A stretch of DNA of 64,000 bases. It comes from Stigmatella aurantiaca DW4/3-1. GTDB taxonomy: Bacteria; Myxococcota; Myxococcia; Myxococcales; Myxococcaceae. The notes below the pieces were generated by a model that saw nothing but the letters and a program-made list of their open reading frames with translations, did not search any database and had not been told where the DNA came from. Shown here one piece after another: positions 17,458 through 28,463 of the stretch. The position numbers and the translations under genes were made by a program. The stretch covers positions 7,582,893 to 7,646,892 of the forward strand of contig NC_014623.1 in assembly GCF_000165485.1 (NCBI RefSeq), given 5' to 3'. Position 1 is the first letter of the stretch. Every line of letters begins with the position of its first letter.

Positions 17458-19626
17458 TTAGGCCTTCGCGTCCGGCTGGGTGGCCGAGGGGGCCCCATCG
17501 CCCGGAGGCGGCGTCTGCTGCTGCTGCTGGGCGGCGGCGCGCTCGGCCATCGCCTCCTTGCGCGACAGGCGGATCTTGCCCGTCTTGTCGATGCTGACGA
17601 CCTTCACCAGCACCTCATCCCCCTCCTTCAGCACATCCGAGACGCTCTTGACGCGCTTGTCGGACAGCTCGGAGATGTGGATGAGGCCGTCGGTGCCCGG
17701 GAACAGCTCCACGAAGGCGCCGAACTCGGCGATCTTCCGCACCGTGCCGGTGTAGATCTTCCCGATCTCGGCCTCGCGCGTGAGCGCCTGGATCATCGCG
17801 ATGGCGGACTTCACCGAGTCCGAGTTCGCGCTGGCGATGTCCACGCGGCCCGAGTCCTCGATGTTAATCGCCGCGCCCGTGCGCGCGATGATGTCCTTGA
17901 TGACCTTGCCGCCCGGCCCGATGACGTTCTTGATGTACTCGGGACGGATCTGGATGGTGGTGATGCGCGGCGCGTACTGGCTGATCTCCTTGCGCGGCTC
18001 CGCCATCGTCTTGAGCATCTCGCCCAGGATGTGGATGCGGCCCTGACGCGCCTGCTCCAGCGCGCGGCTCATGATCTCCGTGGTGAGGCCGGTGATCTTG
18101 ATGTCCATCTGGATGGAGGTGATGCCCTTCGAGGTGCCGCACACCTTGAAGTCCATGTCGCCCAGGTGGTCCTCGTCCCCGAGGATGTCCGAAAGGATGG
18201 CGACCTTGTCGCCCTCCTTCACGAGACCCATGGCGATGCCGGCCACCGGGGCCTTGATGGGAACACCCGCGTCCATCAGCGCCAGGGTGCCACCGCACAC
18301 CGAGGCCATGGACGAAGAGCCGTTGGACTCCAGGATGTCCGACACCACGCGGATGGTGTACGGGAAGCTGTCGCTCTTGGGCGCCATGTTGCGCAGGGCG
18401 CGCTCGGCCAGGGCACCGTGGCCCACCTCGCGCCGGCCCGGGCCGCGCAGGGGCTTCGTCTCGTTCACGCTGAACGGGGGGAAGTTGTAGTGCAGCATGA
18501 AGCGCTTGAAGACCATGCCGCCCAGGAGCTCCAGCCGCTGCTCGTCCTCGCTGGTGCCCAGCGTCGTCACCACGAGCGCCTGCGTCTCGCCACGGGTGAA
18601 CACCGCGCTGCCGTGGGTGCGCGGCAGCACGCCCACCTCGCAGGTGATCGACCGCACCTCGGCATGGCCGCGGGCGCCAATGCGGCCCCCGTCCACGGTG
18701 AGCTGGCGCATGTGCTCGTACTTCAGGTCCTCCACCACCTGCTTGGCGTGCTTCTCCACCGCAGGGGTGTAGGCATCACCGAGCTGCTCCTTGAGCTTGG
18801 CGATGGCCTCCTTCTTCGCCTTGCCGAGCGACTCGTAGCGGGCCGCCTTCTCCTTGATGCCGTAGCCCTTGACGATGCCGTCCCAGGCCAGCTCGCGCAC
18901 CTTGGCCTTGAGCCCCTCGTCGATGGAGGCCAGCTTCTCGTACGAGCGCACCGTCTTGCCCAGCTCGCGGCGCAGCTCGTCCTGGATGTCCAGGGCGGGC
19001 TGAACGGCCTGCTTGCCGAACTCGAGCGCGGCCACCATGTCCGCCTCGCTCACTTCCTCGGCGCCCCCTTCCACCATCACGATGGCCTCGCGGCTCACCG
19101 CCATGACCAGGTCGATGTCGCTCTGCTCGCGCTGCTTGAGCGTGGGGTTGGCCACGAACTTGCCGTCCACGCGGCCCACGCGGATGCCAGCGATGGGGCC
19201 GTTGAACGGGATGTCCGAGACCCACAGCGCCGCCGAGGCGCCGGTGATGCCGTGAATGTCGCCCTCGTTCTCCGGCTCCGCGGAGACGACGCTGGCGATG
19301 ATCTGCGTCTCGTACGCATAGCCATCCGGGAACAGCGGACGGCAGGAGCGGTCCACCAGCCGGCTGGCCAGCGTCTCCTTCTCGGTGAGGCGGCCCTCGC
19401 GCTTGAAGTAGCTGCCAGGGATGCGGCCCGCCGAGTACAGCTTCTCCTGGTACTCCACCGTGAGCGGCAGGAAGTCGACGTCCTTCTTCTCGCGCGCGCT
19501 CACCGCCGTCACCAGCAGCATCGTGTCGCCGTAACGCACCACGACGGCGCCATCGGCCTGCTTGGCCAGACGGCCCACTTCGATGCTCAACTCACTGTCA
19601 CCAATCTTGACGCTCTTCTTCAGCAT
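17458..19626 (-). CDS. pnp: Polyribonucleotide nucleotidyltransferase (PNPase)
   Basis: 722 residues. PNPase degrades RNA 3' to 5' with phosphate and is part of the degradosome. Two RNase PH domains flank a helical domain; the second contains the catalytic segment [19 protein letters not shown] domain with [11 protein letters not shown] (about 555-610) and an S1 domain (about 620-690, [20 protein letters not shown]) bind RNA. The tail is Gln/Pro-rich (QQQQQ). ATG 19626 gives the family start [13 protein letters not shown]. It follows rpsO across a hairpin, the arrangement well known from E. coli, where pnp also represses its own mRNA. Confidence 0.97.
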   Translation of the reverse strand: MLKKSVKIGDSELSIEVGRLAKQADGAVVVRYGDTMLLVTAVSAREKKDVDFLPLTVEYQEKLYSAGRIPGSYFKREGRLTEKETLASRLVDRSCRPLFPDGYAYETQIIASVVSAEPENEGDIHGITGASAALWVSDIPFNGPIAGIRVGRVDGKFVANPTLKQREQSDIDLVMAVSREAIVMVEGGAEEVSEADMVAALEFGKQAVQPALDIQDELRRELGKTVRSYEKLASIDEGLKAKVRELAWDGIVKGYGIKEKAARYESLGKAKKEAIAKLKEQLGDAYTPAVEKHAKQVVEDLKYEHMRQLTVDGGRIGARGHAEVRSITCEVGVLPRTHGSAVFTRGETQALVVTTLGTSEDEQRLELLGGMVFKRFMLHYNFPPFSVNETKPLRGPGRREVGHGALAERALRNMAPKSDSFPYTIRVVSDILESNGSSSMASVCGGTLALMDAGVPIKAPVAGIAMGLVKEGDKVAILSDILGDEDHLGDMDFKVCGTSKGITSIQMDIKITGLTTEIMSRALEQARQGRIHILGEMLKTMAEPRKEISQYAPRITTIQIRPEYIKNVIGPGGKVIKDIIARTGAAINIEDSGRVDIASANSDSVKSAIAMIQALTREAEIGKIYTGTVRKIAEFGAFVELFPGTDGLIHISELSDKRVKSVSDVLKEGDEVLVKVVSIDKTGKIRLSRKEAMAERAAAQQQQQTPPPGDGAPSATQPDAKA

Positions 19627-19944
19627 GTCCTTGCCTTTGCTTCCTGAAGGCCTCCTCCGGCGCGTTCCGCCTCGCACCCGCGAGGGGAGTCCACGCCCCG
19701 GAGGGCCTTGGGTGATGAGCGGTCGCCGGGCCTGGGACAGGCGGAATCGGGCAACCGCAGCCTGACTGCACAGAGGGCGCCTGGGGTCGCGCCGGAGGGA
19801 TGCAGCGGAACTTTTGATCCCTGATCGAGGAGGCCCACCGGGGGTCAGCCTCTTCGAACGGAAACCAAAACCTCCAGCCACACCCTGCCTTTGCTCCTTT
19901 CTCGCCCCACCTCTTTTCAACCAACCCGCTCCCAACAAATGAAC
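19627..19944 (-). other. Leader between rpsO and pnp, no gene seen
   Basis: About 318 bases between the rpsO terminator hairpin and the pnp start codon. A reading frame continues upstream of pnp through it but has no protein likeness. The length fits a 5' leader with its own pnp promoter and possible autoregulatory structure, as known in enterobacteria; no specific element was identified. Confidence 0.4.
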
Positions 19945-19970
19945 GGGGCGCTGGCATTCACCAGCGCCCC
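19945..19970 (-). terminator. Rho-independent-like hairpin after rpsO
   Basis: GGGGCGCTGG (19945-19954) and CCAGCGCCCC (19961-19970) form a perfect 10-bp stem with a 6-base loop. Read on the minus strand it lies 16 bases after the rpsO stop and is followed by GTTCATTTGTT, a weak T-rich tract. In E. coli an rpsO-pnp hairpin is a terminator and RNase III target; here the terminator role is inferred from structure and position. Confidence 0.65.
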
Positions 19971-19986
19971 GGGTGCTGCGCAGAGC

Positions 19987-20256
19987 CTACTTGCGGATGC
20001 CGAGGCCCTCGATGAGCTTCTTGTAGCGGTTCGCATCCTTGGACTTGAGATAGTCCAGGAGACGACGGCGCTGTCCCACCAGCTTCAGCAGACCGCGGCG
20101 GGAGTGGTGGTCCTTCTTGTGGGTCTTGAAGTGCTCGGTGAGCATGTTGATGCGCTCGGACAGCAGCGCCACCTGCACTTCGGGGGACCCGGTGTCCGTC
20201 TCATGGGTCCGGAACTTCGTGACCAGCTCGGACTTACGCTCCTGATGCAACGACAT
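19987..20256 (-). CDS. rpsO: Ribosomal protein S15
   Basis: 89 residues, the exact usual length of bS15/uS15. It binds the central domain of 16S rRNA early in 30S assembly. The sequence carries the S15 signature: [20 protein letters not shown], the [13 protein letters not shown] helix turn and [12 protein letters not shown] 20256 is chosen over an upstream in-frame codon because the family begins MSLHQERK and GAGAGAAG lies ahead of it. Downstream partner is pnp, upstream are truB and the MoaD-like gene. Confidence 0.98.
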   Translation of the reverse strand: MSLHQERKSELVTKFRTHETDTGSPEVQVALLSERINMLTEHFKTHKKDHHSRRGLLKLVGQRRRLLDYLKSKDANRYKKLIEGLGIRK

Positions 20257-20381
20257 GTTGGCTTCTCTCGTAAACCCCACTCCGGTGGTACTGCCGAGGC
20301 GCCTCAGTCCGCGGAGGGGTACAGACTGGGCCTTTGCCTACTAACGGGCGGGGGGCTTATAAGCTTCGCCGTCGCAACCGG

Positions 20382-20684
20382 TCAACCTTCCAGGCCTGCC
20401 AGGTTGCCTCCTGGGCGACGGGACGGGGCGAAGAGGAACACCTTCTGTCCAGCAGCGAGCCCTTCGCCCCCCGGCGCCAGCGCGAAGTGCAGGAAACGCC
20501 CTGACGGGTTTTCCCGGTCTCCGGCCAGCAAGGCCTTGGAGCGGGGGTAGAGGTTCAGCAGCGACTCCACGACATCGCCCACGCGCGCCGTGGCCGGCAG
20601 GCTCAGGCTCACCGTGAGCCGGCCATCGAAGACATTGCGCAGGACCGGGGAGAGCACCACGGTGATGTCGAGTGTCCGGGCCAC
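20382..20684 (-). CDS. MoaD/ThiS-like beta-grasp protein
   Basis: 100 residues. The order of strands and the segment GDVVESLLNLYPRSKALL, then LAAGQKVFLFAPSRRPGG, resemble MoaD/ThiS sulphur-carrier proteins, which end in Gly-Gly. Here Gly-Gly is followed by seven more residues (NLAGLEG), so it would need trimming to act as a carrier, or it acts otherwise. No moa, thi or JAMM-protease gene is nearby. GTG start at 20684, nine bases after the truB stop, so it is very likely in the same transcript. Fold call is moderate; function unknown. Confidence 0.55.
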   Translation of the reverse strand: MARTLDITVVLSPVLRNVFDGRLTVSLSLPATARVGDVVESLLNLYPRSKALLAGDRENPSGRFLHFALAPGGEGLAAGQKVFLFAPSRRPGGNLAGLEG

Positions 20685-20693
20685 GGTCCCCTG

Positions 20694-21563
20694 TCAGACC
20701 AGCACGCGCAGGTAACTCAACCGGCCCCGGACCACCTCGGCCACGGCCAGCAACGCCCCCTCGGGGCCGACCACCCGGATGCGGCCCGGCAGGGGCGGGG
20801 CCTCCAGCGGCACCCCATGGGAGACACGCACGGCCGCCTCGGCGCTCACCCGCAGCTCGGGGAGGTTCGAGAGCGCCGCCGAGAGCGGTTGCAGCTTGCG
20901 CACCAGGGCCTCCCGGTCCTGCGCCAGCGCGGGCAGCTCCGCCAGGGGCAGCGCCTGGGAGAGGACGAACGGTCCACTGACGGTGCGGCGCAGCGCCGCC
21001 AGGTGCGCCCCACAGCCCAGGGCGCGGCCGATGTCATAGGCCAACGTGCGGACGAAGAACCCCTTGGAGCAGCGCACCGAGAGCCTCAACCGGGTGGCGG
21101 AGAAGTCGCGCAAGGTCAGCTCGTAAACCGTCACCTGACGGCCGGCCCGCTCCACCTCTTCGCCCGCGCGCGCCAGCTCGTACAGCCGCTTGCCGGCCAC
21201 CTTCACCGCGGAGAACATGGGCGGCACCTGCTCGAAGGTGCCCCGGAAGGGGGCCAGCGCGCTCTCCACCAGGGCCCCCGTCAGCGGGGGCACGGGCGCC
21301 TCGGCGAGCACCTTGCCCTCGGCATCCTGGGTATCGGTCTCCACCCCGAGGTGCACCGTGGCCTCGTAGGCCTTGTCCCCCTCGGTGACGAAGCCGGCCA
21401 CCTTGGTGGCCTCTCCCAGGCAGATGGGGAGCACGCCCGTCGCCATGGGATCCAACGTTCCGGTATGCCCGACCTTCTTGACCTTCAGCAGCGTGCGCAC
21501 CTGACGCACGACGTCGAAAGAAGTGGGCCCCGAGGGCTTATCGACAACCAGGACTCCGTCCAT
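20694..21563 (-). CDS. truB: tRNA pseudouridine(55) synthase
   Basis: 289 residues. It converts U55 in the tRNA T-loop to pseudouridine. The N-terminal motif GVLVVDKPSGPTSFDVV and the catalytic Asp in GHTGTLDPMATGVLP are intact, with the family segments KAYEATVHLGVETDTQD and KGFFVRTLAYDIG. A PUA-like C-terminal region is short. It follows rbfA after 35 bases in the conserved infB-ylxP-rbfA-truB order. Confidence 0.96.
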   Translation of the reverse strand: MDGVLVVDKPSGPTSFDVVRQVRTLLKVKKVGHTGTLDPMATGVLPICLGEATKVAGFVTEGDKAYEATVHLGVETDTQDAEGKVLAEAPVPPLTGALVESALAPFRGTFEQVPPMFSAVKVAGKRLYELARAGEEVERAGRQVTVYELTLRDFSATRLRLSVRCSKGFFVRTLAYDIGRALGCGAHLAALRRTVSGPFVLSQALPLAELPALAQDREALVRKLQPLSAALSNLPELRVSAEAAVRVSHGVPLEAPPLPGRIRVVGPEGALLAVAEVVRGRLSYLRVLV

Positions 21564-21598
21564 GACGTGCCTATCATCCCGGATGCCGGGCGCCGTGG

Positions 21599-21958
21599 CT
21601 ACCAGCCTTCCTTCTGCTTCACCTCGCGCAGCAGGCGGTCGATCTTGTCGCCCTCGCCCACGGACTCATCGAAGGTGAAGAACACCTCGGGAGATACCCG
21701 CAGGTTCACGGCCGCCGTGACCTCGCGGCGCACGAAGCCCTTGGCCGCATCCAACCCCTTCTGGGTCTCCGCGCGCTCCTGGGCAGTGCCCATCATCGAA
21801 TAGAAGACCTGGGCCACGCGCAGGTCCGGGGAGACCTTCACCCCAGTGATGGTGATGAAGCCGATGCGCGGGTCGCGCAGCTCTCCCCGGGTGAGAAGTT
21901 GGCCAATGGCGGCCTGAATCTCCTGGCCCACCCGCTCCGGTCGGGAATGCGTCGTCAT
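21599..21958 (-). CDS. rbfA: Ribosome-binding factor A
   Basis: 119 residues, normal size. RbfA is a KH-type protein that binds the 30S subunit in late 16S maturation. Diagnostic segments: [35 protein letters not shown] and the C-terminal [20 protein letters not shown]. The ATG overlaps the TGA of the upstream ylxP gene (ATGA), consistent with coupled translation. Confidence 0.95.
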
Positions 21959-22542
21959 TTCTTCTCCCAGTCCCGGGGGTTGCGCAGGGTGCGTGCGCGT
22001 GCCCGGGCTTCGTCCAACGTCCGCGGCTCTCCGGCCGGCTGCGCGGGCCGGCTCGCGCCCTCCCGCCCCTCATGCCGCCGCTCCCACTCTCCCAGGCCTT
22101 CCGCTTCGGCCATGGACCGCTCTCCCCGGTTCAAGCTGGCAATCAGCTCGTCCGGGCTCAAGCCCTCCGGCTCCGCTTCCGACCCCTCGTCCTTCTCCCG
22201 CCGCCCGTTGCGCGGGGCCGGGGGGGAGGCCACCTCGTGCGGGTAGAGCGTGTCCCCGAAGGCCAGCAGCTCCTTCTCACGGGAGATGAGCGGGGCCACG
22301 TACATCTCTTCCACGAAGTGGATGATTTTCTCCATCTGCTCATCCACGTGGCGGCGCTCATTGCCCACCACCGCGAGTGCGAGCGACGCCTTTTGCCAGA
22401 GGTCCTGGTCGTCCACCTCGGCGACGGCGACGTTGAACCGGGCCTTCACCCGGTCCGTGACCCGGCGGAGCACCTGGCGCTTGGCCTTGAGCGAGCCGCT
22501 CTCGGGAATCTGCAGGGTCAGGCGTGCAACACAAACGAACAT
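21955..22542 (-). CDS. ylxP: DUF503 (YlxP-like) protein with C-terminal extension
   Basis: 195 residues. The first 95 or so are a DUF503/YlxP domain ([39 protein letters not shown]), a ferredoxin-like small protein found beside rbfA and proposed to assist ribosome assembly. The remaining 100 residues are a charged, Glu/Arg/Ala-rich extension absent from most family members. ATG 22542 is preceded by GGAGGG, which decides the start over a codon 30 bases upstream. Sits between infB and rbfA as in Bacillus. Confidence 0.85.
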
Positions 22543-22621
22543 GAAAAAACCCTCCGCCCGGCGGCGGCACAAGGCCTGCCGCCGGGGCCACCGGTGGACC
22601 GCTCCGAAGGCAACGAAGGGT

Positions 22622-25600
22622 TTACGTCAGACTCTGGCGAGTCTCCTCGATCTCGTACGCCTCGATGATGTCGCCGGCCTTGAGATCATTGAAGTTCTCG
22701 ATGCCGATACCGCACTCGAAGCCCTGGGCGACTTCCTTCACGTCGTCCTTGAACCGCCGCAGGGACGCCATCTTCCCGGCGAACAGCTGCTTGTTCTCGC
22801 GCATGAGCCGGACGAAGGCGCCGCGCTTGATGACGCCATCGAGCACCGCCGCACCGGCGATGGTGCCCAGCTTCGGCACGTTGAACGTGTTGCGGACCTC
22901 GGCACGGCCCAGCTTCCGCTCGGTGCGGATGGGCTCCAGGAGCTCTTCCATGGACGAGCGCACCCCATCGATGAGCTCGTAGATGATGCTGAAGCTGCGC
23001 AGCATCACCCCCTCGGCCTTGGCGGCGGACTCCGCGCCCGACTCCGGCTTGACGTTGAAGCCCAGCACCACGCCCTTCGAGGCGGCCGCACGCATGACGT
23101 CCGACTCGGTGATGGCACCCACGCCGGTGTCGATGACCTCGACCTTGACCTTGTGGGTGGTGAGCTTCTGGACGGCCTGCTTGACGGCCTCGGCCGAGCC
23201 CTGCACGTCCGCCTTGATGACGACGCGCAACTCCTTCGGGCCACCGCCCGCCTTGGTCTTGGCGAAGAGCTGATCCAGCGTCTCGCGGCTGACCTTGCTG
23301 AGCTCCGACTGGCGCTCCTTCATGCCGCGGTGCTCGGCGATCTGCTTGGCCGCCTTCTCGTCCGCCACCACGTTGATGGTGTCGCCCGCGCTGGGCACGC
23401 CAGACAGGCCGATGACCTCGGCGCAGTAGCCAGGGAGCACTTCCTTCACCGACTCGCCCCGGCTGTTGTTCATCGCGCGCACACGGCCGTAGTCCGTGCC
23501 GGTGACGACGGCATCGCCCACCCGCAGCGTGCCCTCCTGCACGAGCACCGTGGCCACGGGGCCCCGGCCGCGATCCAGCTTCGCCTCGATGATGGCGCCC
23601 ACCGCCGGACGGCTGGGGTTGGACGTCAGCTCGAGCACTTCCGCCTGGAGCACGACGTTCTCCAGCAGCAGGTCGATGCCCATCTTCTGCTTGGCGGAGA
23701 CGGGGACCATGATGGTCTCACCGCCCCACTCCTCGGGCACCAGCTCGTGGTTGGCCAGGTCCTTCTTCACGCGGTCCGGGTTGGCGCCCGGCACGTCCAT
23801 CTTGTTGAGGGCCACGACGATGGGCACCTCGGCGGCCTTCGCGTGCTTGATGGCCTCGATCGTCTGGGGCATCACGCCGTCGTCGGCGGCCACCACCAGG
23901 ATGACGATGTCCGTCACGTTGGCGCCGCGGGCGCGCATGGACGTGAAGGCCTCGTGGCCCGGCGTGTCCAGGAAGGTGATGTCTCCCCGGGCCGTGGTGA
24001 CGCTGTAGGCGCCGATGTGCTGGGTGATGCCGCCGGCCTCACCCGAGGCCACGTTGGCCGCGCGGATGGCGTCCAGGAGGCTCGTCTTGCCGTGGTCGAC
24101 GTGGCCCATGACGGTGACCACCGGCGGACGCGTGCGCGCGTCCTCGGGACGGGCCACCACCTCGGGCAGGTAGTCCTCCACCTCGAAGCCGACCCGGTCC
24201 ACCTTCCAGCCGTAGTCGCTGGCGATGAGCTCCACGGTGTCCGCGTCGACCATCTGGTTGGCGGTCGCCATCTTCCCCAGGCCCATCAGCTTCTTGATGA
24301 TGTCCGAGGTGCGCACACCCATGCGCTGGCCCAGGTCGGACACGCTGATGCCCTCCTGGAGCTTGATGACCTTCTTGTCCTCGGCCATCTGGGTGATCTG
24401 CGTCTTGGCGCCCTTCTTCGTGGGCTTCTTCTTCTTGCCACGCAGCGGGATGTTGACGCGGCCCCAGGCCAGGTCCGTCAGCTCCTGCTTGGAGATGGAG
24501 GTGTCGTTCGGACCGCCCCTCTTGCGCGGCGACTTGTCCTTGTTCTTGGAGACGTCGACGAGCTCACGGCCCCGGCCCGCATGGTCCGGAACGACCTTGA
24601 ACTCACGCACCTCGCCGATGGCCTTCTTGCCAGGCGCCATCGGGTACTGCTTGGCCGAGGACGTGGTCGGCGTGACGCGGCGCACCTGGATGAGGGGCCG
24701 CGAGATGACGACGGCCTGCGTGGCCGTGGGGCGCAGCGCGCGGGCATCCGGCGCGGTGGGCGCGTGCGGGATACCGCCCACCATGGTGACGTTCTGAGGC
24801 TGACCCGAGGCCTGAGCCCCCGGCGCCGAAGGCGCCCCTGGCGCCGTGGAGACCGTGGGACGCACCGGCCCCTGCCCTCCCGGACGGCCGCTGTACGGCG
24901 GTCCGCCTGGACGCTGCCCGGGGCCTCCCGGACGTCCACCGTGCGAAGGTCCACCCGGACGGCCTCCCGGCCCCGTGGGCCGACCGCCCTGATGACCCCC
25001 TGGACGGCCAGGCATGCCACCTCCCGGAGGTGGACGGGAAATCACAGTCGCCTGGGTTCCGGGCGTCCGGACAGAAGGCGGCACTGGATTGCGGGGAGGA
25101 GTTGAGGGCAAGTGGGTCCTTTCCTGAGCAGGGAAGCGGGGCTGCGCCGCGGCAGGAGGCTGCACGGCGGCCGGAGGCGTCACCGGAACTTCGGTGCGCG
25201 CTGGGGGAGTGGGGGCCTCGGCGATGGGCGCCGCGGCCACGGGCGCCTCCGTCTTGGGCGCCTCGACGGTGGGCTCTGGAGCCACGGGCGCCGCGGCCTT
25301 CGGGGCCTCGACGGTGGGCTCTGGAGCCACGGGTGCCGTGGCCTTCGGGGCCTCGGCGGCAGGCTCCGAGGCTGCGGCCCTCGGAGCCTCGGCCACGGGC
25401 TCCTGAACGGCGGCCGCCTCGGGGACACGCTCGGATGCGGCGGCCTCGGCGCCCGAAGCCTCGTGGACAGGCTCGGACGGCGGTGAAGACACGTCCGAGG
25501 CGGCCTGAGACGGCTCCTGGGACGCGTCGTAAACCCCTGAGCCCGTGGGGGGGCCGACCTTGCGGCGCACCACGAAGCCCTTGGCCGTTACGGGCGCGGC

Positions 25601-25792
25601 GGCCTGCTTGGGCTTGCGCTTGTCCAGGATCTTCTGGACCGCAGCCGTCGCCTGATCGTCGTCGAGAGAGGACGAGTGGCTCTTGACGTCGTACCCCAGC
25701 CCCGCAAGCTCGGTGACGACCTCTTTGTTGTCGAGCTCAATGCCGTGGCCCTTGAGCTCTTTCGCGATTTCGTGAACGCGCTTCTTCGACAT
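22622..25792 (-). CDS. infB: Translation initiation factor IF-2
   Basis: 1056 residues. IF-2 is the GTPase that places initiator tRNA on the ribosome. The G domain has G1 [15 protein letters not shown] (about residue 560), G3 DTPGHEAF and G4 NKMD, followed by domains II, III and the C-terminal fMet-tRNA-binding domain. The N-terminus starts with the IF2-N helix ([17 protein letters not shown]) and is then greatly lengthened by Ala/Pro/Glu- and Pro/Gly/Arg-rich stretches of about 300 residues, as known for myxobacterial IF-2. A second IF2-N domain ([16 protein letters not shown]) precedes the G domain. Lies 99 bases after ylxR. Confidence 0.97.
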   Translation of the reverse strand: MSKKRVHEIAKELKGHGIELDNKEVVTELAGLGYDVKSHSSSLDDDQATAAVQKILDKRKPKQAAAPVTAKGFVVRRKVGPPTGSGVYDASQEPSQAASDVSSPPSEPVHEASGAEAAASERVPEAAAVQEPVAEAPRAAASEPAAEAPKATAPVAPEPTVEAPKAAAPVAPEPTVEAPKTEAPVAAAPIAEAPTPPARTEVPVTPPAAVQPPAAAQPRFPAQERTHLPSTPPRNPVPPSVRTPGTQATVISRPPPGGGMPGRPGGHQGGRPTGPGGRPGGPSHGGRPGGPGQRPGGPPYSGRPGGQGPVRPTVSTAPGAPSAPGAQASGQPQNVTMVGGIPHAPTAPDARALRPTATQAVVISRPLIQVRRVTPTTSSAKQYPMAPGKKAIGEVREFKVVPDHAGRGRELVDVSKNKDKSPRKRGGPNDTSISKQELTDLAWGRVNIPLRGKKKKPTKKGAKTQITQMAEDKKVIKLQEGISVSDLGQRMGVRTSDIIKKLMGLGKMATANQMVDADTVELIASDYGWKVDRVGFEVEDYLPEVVARPEDARTRPPVVTVMGHVDHGKTSLLDAIRAANVASGEAGGITQHIGAYSVTTARGDITFLDTPGHEAFTSMRARGANVTDIVILVVAADDGVMPQTIEAIKHAKAAEVPIVVALNKMDVPGANPDRVKKDLANHELVPEEWGGETIMVPVSAKQKMGIDLLLENVVLQAEVLELTSNPSRPAVGAIIEAKLDRGRGPVATVLVQEGTLRVGDAVVTGTDYGRVRAMNNSRGESVKEVLPGYCAEVIGLSGVPSAGDTINVVADEKAAKQIAEHRGMKERQSELSKVSRETLDQLFAKTKAGGGPKELRVVIKADVQGSAEAVKQAVQKLTTHKVKVEVIDTGVGAITESDVMRAAASKGVVLGFNVKPESGAESAAKAEGVMLRSFSIIYELIDGVRSSMEELLEPIRTERKLGRAEVRNTFNVPKLGTIAGAAVLDGVIKRGAFVRLMRENKQLFAGKMASLRRFKDDVKEVAQGFECGIGIENFNDLKAGDIIEAYEIEETRQSLT
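25261..25350 (-). repeat. 45-bp tandem duplication inside infB
   Basis: Two nearly identical 45-bp units (25261-25305 and 25306-25350) encode a 15-residue Ala/Pro/Val/Glu-rich repeat in the IF-2 N-terminal extension; flanking DNA carries more diverged partial copies. Confidence 0.8.
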
Positions 25793-25891
25793 ACGTTGCT
25801 TGGCCTTCTGCTCCGCCGACTCCGGGGCGCAGCACCCTAATCCAAAAATGTGTGCGAGTGGTCTTTAACACCCACTCCCCCACCCCACCCC

Positions 25892-26203
25892 TCAAGGCCC
25901 CGAGTCAGACTCCCACGCCTGCCCGAGCTTCGACGGGTCAACCTTGCCCGCCTTCCCACGAAAAGCACGCCCGAAGGCCTTTCGCTTGAGCGCCGCCGTT
26001 AGACATCCGGCACCGCAGAGGTAGGAGCCCCGGCCGGGCAACCGCCTCTCCCTGTCCACCACCACCTCGCCCGCTGGGTCCAAGGCGACCCGGGTCAATT
26101 CGACCTGCGCCTTGCGACTCCCACACCCGATACAACTACGAATGGGCCCCTCGGAAAGCGAGCCCTGCGGAGGGCCGGAATGGGACTTCGAGCGCGTTCC
26201 CAT
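25892..26203 (-). CDS. ylxR: YlxR-family (DUF448) RNA-binding protein
   Basis: 103 residues. The family signature is present: IRSCIGCGSRKAQVELTRV, then PGRGSYLC and the basic tail KRKAFGRAF. YlxR proteins are small RNA-binding proteins encoded between nusA and infB; some affect RNase P or transcription of other genes, but the role here is untested. ATG 26203 lies 16 bases after the nusA stop. Confidence 0.9.
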   Translation of the reverse strand: MGTRSKSHSGPPQGSLSEGPIRSCIGCGSRKAQVELTRVALDPAGEVVVDRERRLPGRGSYLCGAGCLTAALKRKAFGRAFRGKAGKVDPSKLGQAWESDSGP

Positions 26204-26219
26204 CTTCCGGCCCAAAAGA

Positions 26220-27917
26220 TTACGGCGACTTGGCGGCTTCCGCGCTCCCGGACGCGGACAGCGGGGGCAGGCCCCGCTCAGCATTCAACTCCACGCGGAG
26301 CTTGGCTTCCTCCACCAGATAATTCTCGGCCGCGCTCTTGAGCTGGCGGGCCTTCTTGATGCCCACGCCCGGCACGTCGCCGAGCTTCTGGAGGTCCTTC
26401 TCGTTGGCGATGTCCTCCACGGTCTTGTAGCCGCTGACGATGAGCGCCTCGATGGTCTTCTCTCCCAGCCCCCGGACGCGCGCCATGCGCTCGGACTGAC
26501 TGAGCTCGTCCGGATGGCGGCGGGCCTCGGCGATGCGCGCCGCCTCCCGCTCGTGGTCCATGCGGGACAGCTCCGCCGCGTCGTCCACCATCTGCTTGCG
26601 CGCCGACTCCTGCATCGCCGGCAGGCGCGTCGGATCCAGGCCCGGAATCTGCGAGAGCACCTCGGGGCTGGCCTCGGCGACGTCCTTGGCCTGGCGGAAG
26701 CCATGGGCGTAGAGCGTCTCGATGAGCATCTCGTTGACGCCCGGCAGCGAGCCGAGCGAGCGGTTGGCGAACTCCCGCATCTCGCGCACGCGGCTCTCGC
26801 TGTTGATGTCCAGCTTCCAGCCCGTGAGCTGGGCCGCCAGGCGGACGTTCTGGCCCCGCCGGCCGATGGCCAGCGACAGCTGATCATCCGGGACGATGAG
26901 CTCCATGGCGTGGTTGGCCTCGTCGATGATGACGCGGCTGACCTCGGCGGGCGCCAGCGCGGAGCACACGAAGCTGGCCGGATCCTCATCGAAAGGAACG
27001 ATGTCGATCTTCTCCCCGCGCAGCTCCTGCACCACCGCCTGCACGCGGCTGCCCTTCATGCCCACGCACGCGCCCACGGGGTCCACGTCCGAGTCCCGGC
27101 TGCTCACGGCGATCTTCGCGCGGCCACCCGGCTCGCGCGCCGCCGCCTCGATGACGACGATGCCCTCGGCGATCTCGGGCACCTCCATCTCGAACAGCTT
27201 GGTCAGCAGGTTCACCGACGCGCGGCTCAGGACGATCTGCGGCCCCTTGGACTCGCGCAGCACATCCAGCACGTACGCCTGCACCCGGTCCCCCGGGCGG
27301 TACGTCTCGCGGGGCACCTGCTCGCGCACCGGCAGCACCGCCTCGGCGCGCCCCAGGTCCACGATGATGTTGCCGCGCTCGAACCGCCGGGCAATGCCGG
27401 TGACGATCTCGTTCTTGCGGTCCTTGTACTCGTTGAAGACGTTCTCGCGCTCCGCGTCCCGGGTGCGCTGGAGGATGACCTGCTTGGCCGTCTGCGCGGC
27501 GATGCGGCCAAAGCCGCGCCGGAACGTCTTCAGCCGCAGGATGTCCCCGTACTGATCGTCCTGGGCCTTGGCCTCGGCGGCGTCCTCATCCCGGTACATG
27601 ATCTGGAACACGAGCTCGTCGCCCGGCTCCACTTCCATCCCCTTCTTGTGCGCCTCGGCCATGGTGATCTGATTCACCGCCTGCACCGGGTCGACGATCT
27701 CCTCCACCACGGTGATGGCCTGGAACAACTCGACGACGCCCTTCTCCACATCGTACTTGGCCTCGAGGTTGCGGTCCTGGCCGAAGTGCTTCTTGGCCGC
27801 GGTCTTCATCGCGTCCTCCAGGGTCGCGATGAGCACACTGCGCTCGATGCCCTTGTCCTTGGCCACCTGGTCGAGGACGAGGTTCAGGTTGATGGTGGGG
27901 TTGGCTTGAGCAGGCAT
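26220..27917 (-). CDS. nusA: Transcription termination/antitermination factor NusA
   Basis: 565 residues. The N-terminal RNA-polymerase-binding domain ([19 protein letters not shown]), S1 domain ([19 protein letters not shown]), KH1 ([17 protein letters not shown]) and KH2 ([16 protein letters not shown]) are in order. The C-terminal part has helix-hairpin-helix/acidic-repeat-like modules ([17 protein letters not shown] and [16 protein letters not shown]). The ATG is preceded by AGGAGAGAATC. It sits between rimP and ylxR in the classical operon. Confidence 0.97.
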   Translation of the reverse strand: MPAQANPTINLNLVLDQVAKDKGIERSVLIATLEDAMKTAAKKHFGQDRNLEAKYDVEKGVVELFQAITVVEEIVDPVQAVNQITMAEAHKKGMEVEPGDELVFQIMYRDEDAAEAKAQDDQYGDILRLKTFRRGFGRIAAQTAKQVILQRTRDAERENVFNEYKDRKNEIVTGIARRFERGNIIVDLGRAEAVLPVREQVPRETYRPGDRVQAYVLDVLRESKGPQIVLSRASVNLLTKLFEMEVPEIAEGIVVIEAAAREPGGRAKIAVSSRDSDVDPVGACVGMKGSRVQAVVQELRGEKIDIVPFDEDPASFVCSALAPAEVSRVIIDEANHAMELIVPDDQLSLAIGRRGQNVRLAAQLTGWKLDINSESRVREMREFANRSLGSLPGVNEMLIETLYAHGFRQAKDVAEASPEVLSQIPGLDPTRLPAMQESARKQMVDDAAELSRMDHEREAARIAEARRHPDELSQSERMARVRGLGEKTIEALIVSGYKTVEDIANEKDLQKLGDVPGVGIKKARQLKSAAENYLVEEAKLRVELNAERGLPPLSASGSAEAAKSP

Positions 27918-27977
27918 GATTCTCTCCTAAATGTTCCACGGGCCCGCCGAAACGGGCGCGCCCTGTATGTGGGACGG

Positions 27978-28463
27978 CTAGAACTCGAACTCCAGGTTCG
28001 CCTTGGCGATGTCCTTCAAGGGGATGCGGAAAGCGCCCGCCCCCTCCACTTCGACCGCGATCCCCTCGGCCGTCACCTCGGTGAGCGTGCCAGAGAAGTT
28101 CTTGCGGGGCGGGTCGCCGATGGGCCCAAAGGTCTTCACCTTGACCTTCTGTCCCTTCACCCGCTCGTAGTGCGACAGCTTCTTCAGCGGCCGGTTCACC
28201 CCGGGGCTGGAGACCTCCAGGTTGTACTCGTTGGGAACGAGATCCTCGACATCCAGGGCGGGATCCACCGCGCGGGACACCTGGCTGCACTCATCCAGGC
28301 CCACCCGGCCTCCCGGCTTGTCGATGAACAGGCGGAGCACCCACCCCTCGCGCTCACGGACGAACTCGAGGTCGATGAGCTCGAGCCCCTCGCCCGCGAC
28401 GATGGGCTCGAGCAGGGTCATCGCCCGCTCCTCCACCGTCTGCTTGAAGTTGCTTTCCGCCAT
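27978..28463 (-). CDS. rimP: Ribosome maturation factor RimP
   Basis: 161 residues. RimP helps early 30S assembly. Family segments LELIDLEFVREREGWVLRLF, GLDECSQVSRAVDPALD and YNLEVSSPGVNRPLK are clear. ATG 28463 gives the usual length; the frame continues upstream against the nitrilase gene without likeness. It is the first gene of the long minus-strand translation cluster, so the cluster promoter should lie in 28464-28676, which contains an A-rich patch and a GACAT/ATGTC inverted repeat but no promoter I can assign. Confidence 0.93.
   Translation of the reverse strand: MAESNFKQTVEERAMTLLEPIVAGEGLELIDLEFVREREGWVLRLFIDKPGGRVGLDECSQVSRAVDPALDVEDLVPNEYNLEVSSPGVNRPLKKLSHYERVKGQKVKVKTFGPIGDPPRKNFSGTLTEVTAEGIAVEVEGAGAFRIPLKDIAKANLEFEF

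Noticed and set aside
17365-19647. Plus-strand frame of 760 codons across pnp
   Set aside because: Shadow of a highly conserved gene, His/Leu/Arg-rich composition typical of antisense frames in GC-rich DNA.
22250-25105. Plus-strand frame of 951 codons across infB
   Set aside because: Antisense shadow of infB with no domain.
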